64,000 bases of DNA from Hyphomonadaceae bacterium TMED5 (GTDB lineage: Bacteria > Pseudomonadota > Alphaproteobacteria > Caulobacterales > Hyphomonadaceae): NCBI GenBank assembly GCA_002173095.1, contig NHBK01000014.1:248001-312000 (forward strand). The letters run 5' to 3'. Shown piece after piece: positions 1 through 8,384 of this stretch. A model generated the notes under the pieces. That model saw nothing but the letters and a program-made list of their open reading frames with translations. It did no database searches and was not told the origin of the DNA. How positions within the stretch are numbered: position 1 is the stretch's first letter; each line of letters starts with the position of its first letter. A program made the translations under genes and the position numbers.

Positions 1-2
1 AC

Positions 3-197
3 TATGCGCGCCGCGCTCGCGCGCTGGGGCTGGAGGTCCACACCTGGACACTACGCGATGATGATATTGCGCCCGGCTTTGAAAGCCCGCAGGCGGAAAT
101 TGAAGCCTTGCTAGAGGCTGGCGCTACCGGAATCTTTACCGACTTTCCGGATACAGGCCGGGCAGCGGTCGATAACTGGCTGGCCGCACAGGACTAG
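3..197 (+). CDS. Glycerophosphodiester phosphodiesterase, C-terminal part
   Basis: The gene enters from the left edge; only about 64 C-terminal residues are present, read in the frame starting at base 3 and ending at TAG 195-197. The residues include a Val-His-Thr-Trp-Thr strand, followed by an Ala-Gly-Ala-Thr-Gly-Ile-Phe-Thr-Asp-Phe-Pro-Asp segment. That combination is typical of the last two strands of the GDPD TIM barrel, where hydrolysis of glycerophosphodiesters to glycerol-3-phosphate and an alcohol occurs. The catalytic His and metal ligands lie upstream of the window, so activity cannot be judged. The family call rests on the C-terminal signature alone. Confidence 0.75.
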   Translation, partial: YARRARALGLEVHTWTLRDDDIAPGFESPQAEIEALLEAGATGIFTDFPDTGRAAVDNWLAAQD

Positions 198-210
198 GTG
201 CCCTTAAGAA

Positions 211-573
211 ATGACGCGACACATTCTGGCTATAGCCCTTTGCGCCTTTGGGTTTGCGTTCACGGCGAACGCTCAAGTGACTGCGCCAGATGGTGAGGAC
301 TATGCGCCAGCGGGCGTGATTGCCAATTATCAATGGCTTTCAGGTGTCACGGTTGCCGATGCAGCAGATATCACAGTTATGCGTGATGGCGCCGAAACAT
401 GGGCGGTAAGCTCGCCCATGGATTGCTCCATCGCATGTCTGGTGTTCGCCGATTGTCGGGGATTTATCTTCTCTGAACCGCTTCTTCTGACTGAAGCCCC
501 GCAATGTCGTATGCTGAGTGAGATACCGGCGCTGACAAATGCGCGCGGCCAGCACGTCTACATCAAAGAATAA
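211..573 (+). CDS. Small secreted PAN/apple-like protein
   Basis: 120 residues. The first 21 residues form a clear signal peptide ending Ala-Asn-Ala. The mature part has four cysteines (Cys-Ser-Ile-Ala-Cys, then a Cys-Arg-Gly-Phe and a Gln-Cys-Arg) arranged as in PAN/apple folds, where the motif CxxxC-x5-Cxxx(F/Y) is common. It probably acts in the periplasm or at the envelope, perhaps binding carbohydrate or protein, but the ligand is unknown. It starts 13 bases after the GDPD stop and may be cotranscribed with it. Fold assignment is by pattern only. Confidence 0.6.
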   Translation: MTRHILAIALCAFGFAFTANAQVTAPDGEDYAPAGVIANYQWLSGVTVADAADITVMRDGAETWAVSSPMDCSIACLVFADCRGFIFSEPLLLTEAPQCRMLSEIPALTNARGQHVYIKE

Positions 574-590
574 CCGCCAAAGCGGGTTTA

Positions 591-607
591 CCCCGATGGC
601 TTCGGGG
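591..607 (+). terminator. Weak hairpin after the PAN-like gene
   Basis: CCCCGA (591-596) pairs with TCGGGG (602-607) across a 5-base loop, 18 bases after the stop codon. There is no clear T-run behind it, so it may be an attenuator or only an mRNA 3' stabiliser. Confidence 0.35.
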
Positions 608-641
608 ATTAGAGACGCGTTCTTATTCTGAAAATTATCAG

Positions 642-670
642 GGAACGTTTCGTTCCATTAACTATAATGG
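642..670 (+). promoter_or_regulatory. Candidate truB promoter with two stacked dyads
   Basis: A perfect TATAAT lies at 663-668, about 52 bases before the truB start codon; the -35 match is poor. Two inverted repeats sit on it back to back: GGAACG/CGTTCC (642-656) and CCATTA/TAATGG (655-670). The dyads could be operators or transcript hairpins. No regulator is suggested by neighbouring genes. Confidence 0.4.
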
Positions 671-720
671 CTTTTGGACTGTGAGTGCCGACCCCTCACT
701 GTCTGGGAAGGTGACCAATT

Positions 721-1677
721 TTGGCTCGTAATAAAAAACGCAAAGGCGATCCGGTTCACGGATGGCTGAACTTCAATAAACCAGTGGAGATGACGTCCAC
801 CCAGGCCGTTGCGATCGTGAAACGATTATTCAACGCCCAAAAGGCGGGTCATGGCGGTACGCTTGACCCTCTGGCAGACGGCGTATTGCCGATCGCTCTG
901 GGCGAGGCAACCAAGACATCTGCTTATGCGATGGATGCGGACAAGGACTACACCTTCGTGATCAGCTGGGGGCAGTCGACCAGCACGCAGGACCGGGAAG
1001 GTGAAGTCACAGGTTCGTCGGATGTGCGAGTGCCGCTGGACGCCGTCGCTGAAGCCCTTGCCGGCTTTGTGGGTGAAATAGAGCAGGTGCCGCCGAAATT
1101 CTCTGCCATCAAAGTCAATGGTCAGCGTGCATATGATCTGGCGCGCGACGGCGAAGAGGTGGAGCTGAAATCGCGTACAGTTATGCTGTATGAGGCGAAA
1201 CTCGATGAGGCTTCTACAACGGATGAAGCCGTTATCCATGTGACCTGTGGTAAGGGCTTTTATATCCGCGCGCTCGTGCGTGATCTGGCCTTTGAGCTGG
1301 GTATGGAAGGCCATGTCACCAGCCTCAAACGAACCCGCGTCGGTGGCTTTGAGCTGGCGCAAGGATCCAGCAAAGAAGAGATCGAAGCGCTCGAAGACCC
1401 GGAAGCCCGCAAGGCACTGCTGGTGCCGATTGAAGCGTCTCTGGACGATATTCCCGCCATCAATATCTCTTCAGATGGCGAGGCAAAGCTGCGCAACGGA
1501 AATGAATTCCGGCTTCTTCCACATGAGATGCAGGACTTTCAGTCACAGCGGTCTGAGCTTCAGGGCGATGAGTCAGACGACCGTATGGCGCTGGCCATGA
1601 GCAATGGGCAGGCATTGGCGATGGGAGAGATCCGCGCCGGCTTTTTCCGACCGTTTCGCGTCTTCCAGATCGGCTGA
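721..1677 (+). CDS. truB: tRNA pseudouridine(55) synthase TruB
   Basis: 318 residues, full length for the family. TruB isomerises U55 to pseudouridine in the T-loop of most tRNAs in the cytoplasm. The catalytic motif Gly-Gly-Thr-Leu-Asp-Pro-Leu-Ala-Asp-Gly is present with the nucleophilic Asp49; the Lys-Pro of motif I (residues 20-21) and the RALVRDL stretch are also conserved. A C-terminal PUA-like tail follows. The start codon is TTG, chosen because GGGAAGGTG sits just upstream and no in-frame ATG precedes the conserved N-terminus. In most relatives truB is directly followed by rpsO; here an opposite-strand gene lies between them. Confidence 0.96.
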   Translation: MARNKKRKGDPVHGWLNFNKPVEMTSTQAVAIVKRLFNAQKAGHGGTLDPLADGVLPIALGEATKTSAYAMDADKDYTFVISWGQSTSTQDREGEVTGSSDVRVPLDAVAEALAGFVGEIEQVPPKFSAIKVNGQRAYDLARDGEEVELKSRTVMLYEAKLDEASTTDEAVIHVTCGKGFYIRALVRDLAFELGMEGHVTSLKRTRVGGFELAQGSSKEEIEALEDPEARKALLVPIEASLDDIPAINISSDGEAKLRNGNEFRLLPHEMQDFQSQRSELQGDESDDRMALAMSNGQALAMGEIRAGFFRPFRVFQIG

Positions 1678-1699
1678 TGTGAGGGAGAATTCCCGACAT

Positions 1700-1743
1700 A
1701 AAAAAAGAAGGACTGCTGAGTGATTGGGGGGAAGCAGTCCTTC
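1700..1743 (-). terminator. Intrinsic terminator of the first DUF4278-type gene
   Basis: On the minus strand an 11-base perfect stem (1733-1743 with 1707-1717) closes a 15-base loop that contains six consecutive C residues and is followed by seven U residues (1700-1706). Orientation of the U-run assigns it to the minus-strand gene at 1825-1992 and not to truB, although it may act on truB transcripts as a 3' hairpin. Confidence 0.85.
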
Positions 1744-1824
1744 TCAACCTGAGCCGGTCGTCGGGGGGATGGGAGGCTCAGGGCTTTAAAAACACGTCTC
1801 TGTGTTTGTTCTTCTTATTTTTTA
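1700..1824 (-). ncRNA. C-rich 3' UTR with tandem hairpins, possible 3'-derived sRNA
   Basis: Downstream of the 55-residue DUF4278-type gene the minus-strand transcript folds into two consecutive hairpins. The first has a 7-base stem CUGAGCC/GGCUCAG (1749-1781) with a 19-base loop; the second is the 11-base terminator stem (1707-1743). Both loops expose a run of six C residues, and the first also carries CCUCCC across the stem/loop boundary, a sequence able to pair with Shine-Dalgarno sites. Alphaproteobacterial CcsR-type RNAs have the same design: C-rich loops in the 3' region of a small DUF-protein gene. A separate sRNA product is inference. Confidence 0.4.
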
Positions 1825-1992
1825 TTACGCAGCAGCGCCGCGATAGATGAGACGTGAGTGGGTTTCTGTGGAGCCTTTAGCTGCTTTAGGTGCAGTTGCA
1901 GAACCACGGTAGAACAGTTTGCTTTGGGTTTGAGCAGACGCGTTGTCGTTAGCAGCGCGAACTTCGTAACCACGATAAACGAGCTTTTTCAT
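1825..1992 (-). CDS. DUF4278-type YRG-repeat microprotein (copy A)
   Basis: 55 residues, start ATG at 1992-1990 preceded by a strong AAGGAGA ribosome binding site, stop at 1827-1825. The protein carries three Tyr-Arg-Gly motifs (residues 6-8, 28-30 and 50-52) separated by polar Ala/Ser/Thr/Gln-rich linkers and ends in Gly-Ala-Ala-Ala. The first motif in its Val-Tyr-Arg-Gly-Tyr context matches the DUF4278 pattern as I recall it; the function of that family is unknown. No signal peptide or membrane segment. A paralogue with the same three motifs and same C-terminus lies at 41013-41186. Strong promoter, strong SD and strong terminator predict high expression. Confidence 0.8.
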   Translation of the reverse strand: MKKLVYRGYEVRAANDNASAQTQSKLFYRGSATAPKAAKGSTETHSRLIYRGAAA

Positions 1993-2059
1993 AACAGGTC
2001 TCCTTTCGGGTAGCGGTGCAGGGGAAGATCACCGCTGTTCGTTGTCTTTCGTTGAGTTC

Positions 2060-2088
2060 AATATATGCAAGGTGTGTAAGTTAGTCAA
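2060..2088 (-). promoter_or_regulatory. Promoter of DUF4278-type copy A
   Basis: On the minus strand TTGACT (2088-2083) and TATATT (2065-2060) are separated by exactly 17 bases, a near-consensus sigma70 promoter 68 bases before the start codon. The spacer contains TTACACACCTTG, which is repeated base for base in the promoter of the paralogue near 40926. Confidence 0.8.
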
Positions 2089-2099
2089 ACTGTATATAT

Positions 2100-2445
2100 A
2101 AAAAACTCCCCTTTTCGGTGAAAAATTTCATTATGCCCTGTTTTTATTGAAGTTGCAGAAAGGCGTTTTGAGGCTGAATCCGGTGGTTTGCGGGACTCCC
2201 GGCTCAGTTTCCTGGGCCTGGACCCGGTGAAACAGTCGCCGACTGCGCCAACTGCACGCGTACACAAGCCTTTCCTTTTGGGTCATTTTCTGTCATAAGC
2301 CCGGCTCAGGTCTGCATCCTCGCCACTCTAGCCCTGCTGGACGACATCCCGGCATGCGCTGAATGGGAGACCGGACCTGCTTCCAACGCCAATATGGCTT
2401 CACTAACGCCCACCCCAAAAGCGGGCGAATAAAGAAAGTATTGCG
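2100..2445 (+). other. Intergenic region and rpsO leader
   Basis: About 350 bases without a gene. It holds the upstream flank of the copy A promoter and the rpsO leader. A CGCCC/GGGCG hairpin (2407-2427) lies just before rpsO, whose SD is weak (AAAGAAAG). In other bacteria S15 represses its own translation by binding the leader; the structure here is compatible but unproven. No convincing rpsO promoter was identified by eye. Confidence 0.4.
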
Positions 2446-2715
2446 ATGTCGATTACGGCTGAAAAGAAACAGGAACTCATCACGAAATTCGCTCGCGGCG
2501 AAGGTGATACGGGTTCTCCTGAAGTACAGGTTGCGATCCTCACTGAGCGTATCACTAACCTGACCGAACACTTCAAAGACAACAAAAAAGATAACCATTC
2601 CCGCCGCGGCCTTCTGAAGATGGTCGCAACGCGCCGGAAACTGCTGGACTATGTTAAGTCCCGCGACGAGAGCCGCTATCAGGCTCTGATTGAAGAGCTG
2701 GGCATCCGCCGATAG
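2446..2715 (+). CDS. rpsO: 30S ribosomal protein S15
   Basis: 89 residues, exactly the usual length. S15 is a primary binder of the central domain of 16S rRNA. The N-terminal [11 protein letters not shown] segment, the [11 protein letters not shown] loop, the [12 protein letters not shown] region and the YxxLIxxLGIRR C-terminus are all present. It is followed by a terminator-like hairpin and then pnp, the classical rpsO-pnp order, in which the long transcript is processed and pnp is controlled by its own product. Codon choice is biased as in highly expressed genes. Confidence 0.98.
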   Translation: MSITAEKKQELITKFARGEGDTGSPEVQVAILTERITNLTEHFKDNKKDNHSRRGLLKMVATRRKLLDYVKSRDESRYQALIEELGIRR

Positions 2716-2729
2716 GAGCCAAAGCTTCC

Positions 2730-2766
2730 AACCCGCCAGCAGCAATCCGGCTACTGGCGGGTTTTC
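2730..2766 (+). terminator. rpsO-pnp intercistronic terminator
   Basis: AACCCGCCAG (2730-2739) pairs perfectly with CTGGCGGGTT (2754-2763), followed by a short T-run. It lies 15 bases after rpsO and ends 19 bases before pnp, so it should partly terminate rpsO transcripts and reduce pnp readthrough. Confidence 0.8.
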
Positions 2767-2784
2767 GTATGAAAAGAGAGATGT

Positions 2785-4908
2785 ATGTTTGATAAACACA
2801 TAGTGTCGACAGAATGGGCGGGTCGCCCTCTGGTTCTGGAGACAGGGCGTGTCGCACGCCAGGCCGATGGTGCAGTTGTTGTAACCTACGGCGAAACCTC
2901 AGTCCTCGCCACAGTTGTTGGCGCTAAAGCGGCCAAACCTGGCCAGGACTTCTTCCCCCTGACTGTAAACTATCAGGAAAAGTATTTCGCAGCTGGCCGC
3001 ATTCCAGGCGGTTTCTTCAAGCGCGAAGGTCGTCCGACCGAAAAAGAGACTCTGACGTCTCGTCTCATTGACCGTCCAATTCGTCCGCTCTTCGTTGAAG
3101 GTTTCAAAAACGAAGTTCAGGTTGTTCTCACTGTGCTGTCTTATGACGGCGAGAATGACCCGGATATCGTTGCAATGATCGGCGCATCTGCTGCGCTGAC
3201 CCTTTCCGGCCTGCCATTCATGGGCCCGATCGGCGCTGCACGCGTTGGCTATAAAGATGGCGAATACGTCATCAACCCATCTGTTCAGGACATGGCTGAC
3301 ACTGACCTCGACCTCGTCGTTGCGGGTACGCAGGACGCTGTCATGATGGTTGAGTCCGAAGCTAAAGAACTTTCTGAAGACGTTATGCTCGGCGCTGTTA
3401 TGGCTGGCCATAAGAGCTTCCAGCAAGTTATCGACCTGATCATTGATCTGGGCGAGCGCGCTGCGAAAGAGCCTTGGGACTTCACACCTCCTGACCACTC
3501 TGCAGAGCTGGCTAAAATCCAGGACCTCGTGGGCGCAGACCTGTCTGCTGCTTACAAGATCAAGGACAAAACCTCCCGTCAGGAAGCGGTTGCTGAAGCA
3601 CGCACAAAAGCGTCTGAAGCTCTCGTTGCGACGGAAGAAAACCCAGAAGGCATGGACGCTCTGATCTTCAAGGATCAGTTCAAGAAAGCCGAAGCTAAAG
3701 TCGTTCGTGGCGACATCATCAAAACCGGCGTTCGTATCGATGGCCGTAAACTGGATGAAGTTCGTCAGATCGTGTCTGAAGTTGGCGTTCTGCCACGCAC
3801 GCACGGTTCTTCTCTCTTCACCCGTGGTGAAACGCAGGCGCTTTGCGTCGCGACACTCGGCACGGCAGATGATGAGCAGATGATCGACTCTCTGGACGGC
3901 ATGTATAAGTCCGGCTTCATGCTGCACTATAACTTCCCGCCATACTCTGTCGGTGAAGCTGGTCGTATGGGCTCTCCGGGCCGCCGCGAAATCGGCCACG
4001 GTAAGCTGGCATGGCGCGCGACGAAGGCAATTCTGCCAACGAAGGACGAATTCCCTTACGTTCTGCGTGTTGTTTCTGAGATCACTGAATCCAACGGTTC
4101 GTCTTCTATGGCGACGGTTTGCGGTACATCACTTGCGCTTATGGATGCTGGTGTTCCGATCAAGCGTCCGGCTTCCGGTATCGCTATGGGTCTCATCAAA
4201 GACGACGATGGCGTTGCCGTTCTCTCAGATATTCTGGGTGACGAAGACCATCTCGGCGATATGGACTTCAAAGTGGCCGGTACGTCTGAAGGCGTAACGT
4301 CACTGCAGATGGACATCAAAATCGCTGGTATCACCGAAGACATCATGAAGACTGCTCTCGCTCAGGCGAATGGCGGCCGTATGCATATCCTCGACGAAAT
4401 GTCTAAAGCGCTTGGCGAGTCTCGCTCTACTCTGTCTGAGAATGCTCCTCAGATGGAAAGCATGCAGATCCCTGTCGACAAAATCCGTGAAGTCATCGGT
4501 TCTGGCGGTAAAGTTATCCGCGAAATCGTTGAAACCACGGGTGCTAAGGTCAACATCGAAGACGACGGTAAAGTCACGCTTTCAGCGCTCGACAAAGCCT
4601 CTATCGATGCAGCTCACAAATGGATCCACTCCATCGTGGCTGAGCCTGAAGTTGGCGAAGTGTACGAAGGCAAAGTCGTCGCTGTTAAAGACTTCGGTGC
4701 GTTTGTTAACTTCTTTGGTCCAAAAGATGGTCTCGTGCACGTAAGCCAGATGGCTGAAGAGCGTGTGAAACATCCGAAGGACGTTGTTTCTGAAGGTGAC
4801 ACTGTGTGGGTGAAGTTGCTCGGTTTTGATGATCGTGGCAAAGTTCGCCTGTCTATGAAGGTTGTCGATCAGGAAACCGGCAAGGAAAAAGAACAGTCGG
4901 ACGACTGA
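2785..4908 (+). CDS. pnp: Polynucleotide phosphorylase
   Basis: 707 residues. PNPase degrades RNA 3' to 5' phosphorolytically and is the exonuclease core of the degradosome. Two RNase PH domains (about 5-230 and 310-540) flank an alpha-helical linker; a KH domain with the IGSGGK loop (about 555-615) and an S1 domain (about 620-690, with [19 protein letters not shown]) follow. The phosphate-binding [10 protein letters not shown] stretch and the RREIGHG region of the second core are intact. The ATG follows GAGAGATGT. Heavy use of preferred codons fits strong expression. Confidence 0.98.
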   Translation: MFDKHIVSTEWAGRPLVLETGRVARQADGAVVVTYGETSVLATVVGAKAAKPGQDFFPLTVNYQEKYFAAGRIPGGFFKREGRPTEKETLTSRLIDRPIRPLFVEGFKNEVQVVLTVLSYDGENDPDIVAMIGASAALTLSGLPFMGPIGAARVGYKDGEYVINPSVQDMADTDLDLVVAGTQDAVMMVESEAKELSEDVMLGAVMAGHKSFQQVIDLIIDLGERAAKEPWDFTPPDHSAELAKIQDLVGADLSAAYKIKDKTSRQEAVAEARTKASEALVATEENPEGMDALIFKDQFKKAEAKVVRGDIIKTGVRIDGRKLDEVRQIVSEVGVLPRTHGSSLFTRGETQALCVATLGTADDEQMIDSLDGMYKSGFMLHYNFPPYSVGEAGRMGSPGRREIGHGKLAWRATKAILPTKDEFPYVLRVVSEITESNGSSSMATVCGTSLALMDAGVPIKRPASGIAMGLIKDDDGVAVLSDILGDEDHLGDMDFKVAGTSEGVTSLQMDIKIAGITEDIMKTALAQANGGRMHILDEMSKALGESRSTLSENAPQMESMQIPVDKIREVIGSGGKVIREIVETTGAKVNIEDDGKVTLSALDKASIDAAHKWIHSIVAEPEVGEVYEGKVVAVKDFGAFVNFFGPKDGLVHVSQMAEERVKHPKDVVSEGDTVWVKLLGFDDRGKVRLSMKVVDQETGKEKEQSDD

Positions 4909-4933
4909 TTGACGTGAAATAGGGGGCTTTCAC

Positions 4934-5848
4934 ATGCCAGGTGCCCGATGGGATGGTCTGTCCGGAGCCCTCAATTTCTGCGTCGCATTTCTTTGCTTCT
5001 TTACCGTATTGGAACAAAGGCCGTCTTCCGCAATTCGCGCGGAAGACCTGGCCTTTGATCCGGTACTCGCGTCCGACCCGTGCGCGCAAATAAACACCCT
5101 TCCCGACCATGTTATCCCATTCCTGGACTTCGCTCAGGATTGTGCCGGTGACGATCTGGCTGATATTCAGGTTCTGGACGGTGATGTACTGGTCATGTTT
5201 CACCGATTGAACGAAGTGCGTGTTGAACACGGACTAAGCCCGCTAACCTGGCATGCCGGGGCTGCGAATGTCGCGCGTCTGCACGCGGTGGACATGCTGC
5301 GCCGAAATTACTTCTCTCATGAATCTCCCGAAGGCATGCGCAATGATGACCGGATGCGTCTGCTTGGCCGAACCGAGATTTTTGGATATTCAGGCGAAAA
5401 TCTCGCCTATTACAGAGATGGCTGGCCCGCTGGATATGACGCGACCACACTGCAAGCTCAGCTGGAGCGCAGTCCAAGCCACCTGGAGGGGATGATCAAT
5501 CCCGATTACACCCATGGCGGCGCTGCGATCGTAAGGCGGGGCGATACCTATATTGCTGTGCAGGTTTTTCTCTCCGCTGAAGGAGAGCTGGAATATCCAT
5601 GGCCAAGTCGGCTATTTCCCGGTCTGACCCTTAAATTGCCAGAGCAATTGCATGGCCGCGAAGTTGGAGGCTGGCGTCTGCAACGGGAAACCGGTGAAAT
5701 TCTGGCGCGCGCCTATAATAACCGGGTGATTGTTCCTGAATTTGATGAAGAAGGTGTGGTGAGACTGGTTGTGCTCGTGGCCGAAAACCCGCATCACTAC
5801 ATGCTGTTCAACGGACCAGTCTCGGACCTTTCTGCCTATGCACCCTGA
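4934..5848 (+). CDS. CAP-domain (SCP/PR1-like) exported protein
   Basis: 304 residues with an N-terminal hydrophobic stretch (about 10-26) suggesting export or membrane anchoring. Residues about 88-215 form a CAP domain: Asn-Glu-Val-Arg-x4-Gly-Leu-Ser-Pro-Leu-Thr-Trp, Ala-Arg-Leu-His-Ala-Val-Asp-Met, YFSHESPEG, GENLAYY, then SPSHLEGMINPDYTHGGAAIV and VQVFL. The His and Glu cavity residues are retained. Bacterial CAP proteins are extracytoplasmic with little-known roles in envelope integrity. The last 90 residues are not part of the domain and are unrecognised. Its stop overlaps the proposed start of uridine kinase. Confidence 0.88.
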   Translation: MPGARWDGLSGALNFCVAFLCFFTVLEQRPSSAIRAEDLAFDPVLASDPCAQINTLPDHVIPFLDFAQDCAGDDLADIQVLDGDVLVMFHRLNEVRVEHGLSPLTWHAGAANVARLHAVDMLRRNYFSHESPEGMRNDDRMRLLGRTEIFGYSGENLAYYRDGWPAGYDATTLQAQLERSPSHLEGMINPDYTHGGAAIVRRGDTYIAVQVFLSAEGELEYPWPSRLFPGLTLKLPEQLHGREVGGWRLQRETGEILARAYNNRVIVPEFDEEGVVRLVVLVAENPHHYMLFNGPVSDLSAYAP

Positions 5849-6572
5849 AGAAAATGTATGCCTGATCGCGATTTCCGGCGGTTCAGGTTCAGGTAAATCT
5901 ACGCTCGCTGATGCCATACGCACTGTTCTGGGGCCGGACGTTTGCGTGGTTCTGGGTGAGGACAATTATTATAAGTCCCGCAAGGAAAACGGGATTGAGG
6001 GGCTAAGCCCGCCCGAAATCGAATCCATCATCAATTTCGACCATGTGTCGTCAAAGAATATGGATATGATGCGCGCAGATATTGCGGCGCTGAAACGTGG
6101 CGAAACCATCAAACAGCCTGTCTATGATTTCGCTGATCATGACCGCGTTGAGGGCGAATATGAGGTTATCGAACCGCGCCGGGTCACCATTGTTGAAGGC
6201 ATTCACGTTCTGTCCGATGAGGACATTGCGAAAGAATTTGACCTCAAAGTGTATGTTGATACGCCCGATGATCTGCGACTGGCCCGACGCATTCTGCGCG
6301 ACACCGCACCTGAAGATCAGGGCGGTCGCGGTCGTAGCGTTGAGCGGGTGATCTCTCAGTATCTGCACTTTGTGCGCCCGTCTCACCATCTGGTGACAGC
6401 GCCACATAAATATTCCGCCGATCTGGTGATTGCCGATGAGGGGCTTCTGGCCTTTTCAACGAGTATTCCAACTCGCCGGGCAGTTATGCGTATGCTGGCG
6501 CCGGTACAAAACTGGCTGGAAGACCACGGCATTGTAAAGCCGTCAGAGTTTCACGCCTATCCGGACGATTAG
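5838..6572 (+). CDS. udk: Uridine/cytidine kinase family protein
   Basis: 244 residues from ATG 5838, which overlaps the preceding stop by 11 bases; an earlier in-frame start at 5769 would add 23 unconserved residues and was rejected. The Walker A loop Gly-Gly-Ser-Gly-Ser-Gly-Lys-Ser-Thr is at residues 14-22. GEDNYYKS, the FDHVSS region and KQPVYDFADHDR are typical of phosphoribulokinase/uridine kinases, as is VIEGIHVL-like VEGIHVLSDEDI. Predicted to phosphorylate uridine or cytidine with ATP or GTP. Substrate range is assumed from family. Confidence 0.88.
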   Translation: MHPEENVCLIAISGGSGSGKSTLADAIRTVLGPDVCVVLGEDNYYKSRKENGIEGLSPPEIESIINFDHVSSKNMDMMRADIAALKRGETIKQPVYDFADHDRVEGEYEVIEPRRVTIVEGIHVLSDEDIAKEFDLKVYVDTPDDLRLARRILRDTAPEDQGGRGRSVERVISQYLHFVRPSHHLVTAPHKYSADLVIADEGLLAFSTSIPTRRAVMRMLAPVQNWLEDHGIVKPSEFHAYPDD

Positions 6573-6595
6573 GTTTTGAGATAAAAGCCTGAGGC

Positions 6596-7033
6596 TTAGA
6601 AGCGGAAGGTTGTTTCCAGTCGAACGCCGGCTTCAACTTCCTGTTCTTGCCAGCGGGATACATCATCCAGATCCTGAGCACCCAGGCTGACAGAACCACC
6701 AAGGCTGAAACGTGGTGTGAACTGGTACGTCGCGCCTGCAGAATATTCTTCACGTGGCAGCGGAGAATCGTCCGGACGCGTTGTGAAGTTCAAATTCATC
6801 TGCCAGCGACCATTGCCGCCAATCTGGAAATCCTGAGACCGTTCCTGAAGAGACAGAGCCGGGTTCGGGTCCGCAGTTGGAACTTGTTCAGTGAGTGTGA
6901 AGTTGCGCGCCCAGTTTGGCGAGGTCAGATATGTGCCTTCCGGATTTGGAATCGGATTCACCGTCTGAGCAGCTGCAGAGCCGCAGACAAACATGGCAAA
7001 CGCCGAACATATCCCCAGAGCAATTTTCATCAC
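6596..7033 (-). CDS. NtrZ-like small periplasmic protein
   Basis: 145 residues with a signal peptide cut after Ala-Ala-Ala-Gln (about residue 23). The C-terminal half carries Gly-Arg-Trp-Gln-Met-Asn-Leu, then Glu-Tyr-Ser-Ala-Gly-Ala-Thr-Tyr, TPRFSLGGSVSLGA and an amphipathic Glu-rich end, a pattern I associate with the NtrZ family, a periplasmic modulator of the NtrY-NtrX two-component system in Caulobacter. The same features also look like a single beta-hairpin of a small outer-membrane protein, so the call is tentative. It lies next to a porin on the same strand, 60 bases downstream of it. Confidence 0.55.
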   Translation of the reverse strand: MMKIALGICSAFAMFVCGSAAAQTVNPIPNPEGTYLTSPNWARNFTLTEQVPTADPNPALSLQERSQDFQIGGNGRWQMNLNFTTRPDDSPLPREEYSAGATYQFTPRFSLGGSVSLGAQDLDDVSRWQEQEVEAGVRLETTFRF

Positions 7034-7093
7034 GCCCTAATATTGCTCGTTTGAGCTTTAAAGAAAAGTTCTAACGACATTAAACTTCTTGAA

Positions 7094-8290
7094 TTATTTG
7101 CGAATGCGGAATTCGAGCAACACTGTGTCAGCAGCGAACTCATTTTCAGCACCCGGAATGAAGGCGCCAAACTGCCCTTCACTGGCGCGATAACCTATCG
7201 TCATATCGACATGGTCATTGATCTCATGCGATGCGCCAACAGTTATTGATGACATAACATATTGAATTGTATCATCTTCTGCGCGCGCAGCGTTCGCGCC
7301 AAGGCGCCATTCGCCGACATAAAACTCACCGCCAGCCTGCAAAGAGTCGTAATCCCCATTCCCGCCATTGCTGGAGGTGAGCGTACTTGCACCAACTCGA
7401 TACACATCGCGTTTTTCGATCTCAAAACCGAAACTTGTGGTCTGGGTGTCGTCATAAAATGGGCTCGCGCTATTGGCCTGTGACCAGGTCAGTGAGCCGC
7501 GGACGCGCAGATCTGCGCTCCGGAAAAAATGATAAGCCTGAAGGCCAATTTCCATCGCATCATCAAGTTCTGGTTCCAGAAGACCAGCGGCTGTGAGCTG
7601 CGTATCGAGGTCGAGGGCGCGCACTGAGGCGTCTGGCGTGTAGGACACACCGCCGCGTACACCCAGAATACGCGGCGTCACATAACTCACTTTCGCGGCT
7701 GAAGACGAAATGTCATTGCGCAGACGAATGGCGTTCATGCCGGTTGGATCAAGGATTGGGTCGTTGCCGCGCGCGAGTGCGAATACGGATGGCCCGCCCT
7801 CATAAAACCGTGCGCCCACGCCCGCATCCTTGCCGAGTGTCAGTGCGCCCCAGCCACCATCAATTTCAATATAGGCTCGCTCAATACTACCGCGCGGTCC
7901 AACATCATCGGTGAACGGAAGGTTGGAGAGGCGTGAGAAAGCGCCCCGAACGCCGTTGCCCTGGAGGGAGGGACAATTGGAAATGGTTGGCGGACAGGTG
8001 AGCACACTGCCTGCAAAGCCGGGGCGTGAGGGGTGATCTGATTGCACTCGTAGGGTGATATTTCCTGTGACTTCCACGCCATTTTCCAGAACCCGGCTGG
8101 CAGAACCAGACGCAGACAGCTCTCCCATCAGGTTTTCAGTGTCTGTCGGGGCCGAATCTTCGTCTGAAACAGCGCCGACAACGGTCAATTCCGCGTCGAA
8201 TTCATATTCCGTCTGCGCAATTGCGCTTTCACTGACGGCAAGACTTGCGAGAAACATTAAAAAGAAGATACGCATTTTCGGCCTGTTCAT
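7094..8290 (-). CDS. Gram-negative porin
   Basis: 398 residues. Signal peptide ends Ala-Ile-Ala-Gln (about residue 26). The mature chain is rich in alternating beta strands with periodic Gly/aromatic residues, including Arg-Ala-Tyr-Ile-Glu-Ile-Asp-Gly-Gly-Trp-Gly-Ala-Leu-Thr-Leu-Gly-Lys-Asp-Ala-Gly, the characteristic segment before constriction loop 3 of general porins, and it ends in a strand with Phe-Arg-Ile-Arg-Lys. Two cysteines (in the CPPTISNCPS extracellular loop) could form a disulfide. It should form a diffusion channel in the outer membrane; specificity cannot be told. Confidence 0.88.
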   Translation of the reverse strand: MNRPKMRIFFLMFLASLAVSESAIAQTEYEFDAELTVVGAVSDEDSAPTDTENLMGELSASGSASRVLENGVEVTGNITLRVQSDHPSRPGFAGSVLTCPPTISNCPSLQGNGVRGAFSRLSNLPFTDDVGPRGSIERAYIEIDGGWGALTLGKDAGVGARFYEGGPSVFALARGNDPILDPTGMNAIRLRNDISSSAAKVSYVTPRILGVRGGVSYTPDASVRALDLDTQLTAAGLLEPELDDAMEIGLQAYHFFRSADLRVRGSLTWSQANSASPFYDDTQTTSFGFEIEKRDVYRVGASTLTSSNGGNGDYDSLQAGGEFYVGEWRLGANAARAEDDTIQYVMSSITVGASHEINDHVDMTIGYRASEGQFGAFIPGAENEFAADTVLLEFRIRK

Positions 8291-8384
8291 TGCTGATCGG
8301 GACTTTCAGCTTCTTGAGTGCATGCTATACACCCAAGCGTAACATAGTTTGAAGTGAGTTTTGGCGTAATTGCCGGGAGAGATC

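Noticed and set aside
2899-3999. Long antisense ORF (366 residues) opposite pnp
   Set aside because: It mirrors the strongly biased codons of pnp and has no ribosome site, no recognisable domain and a composition not like a protein of this genome.
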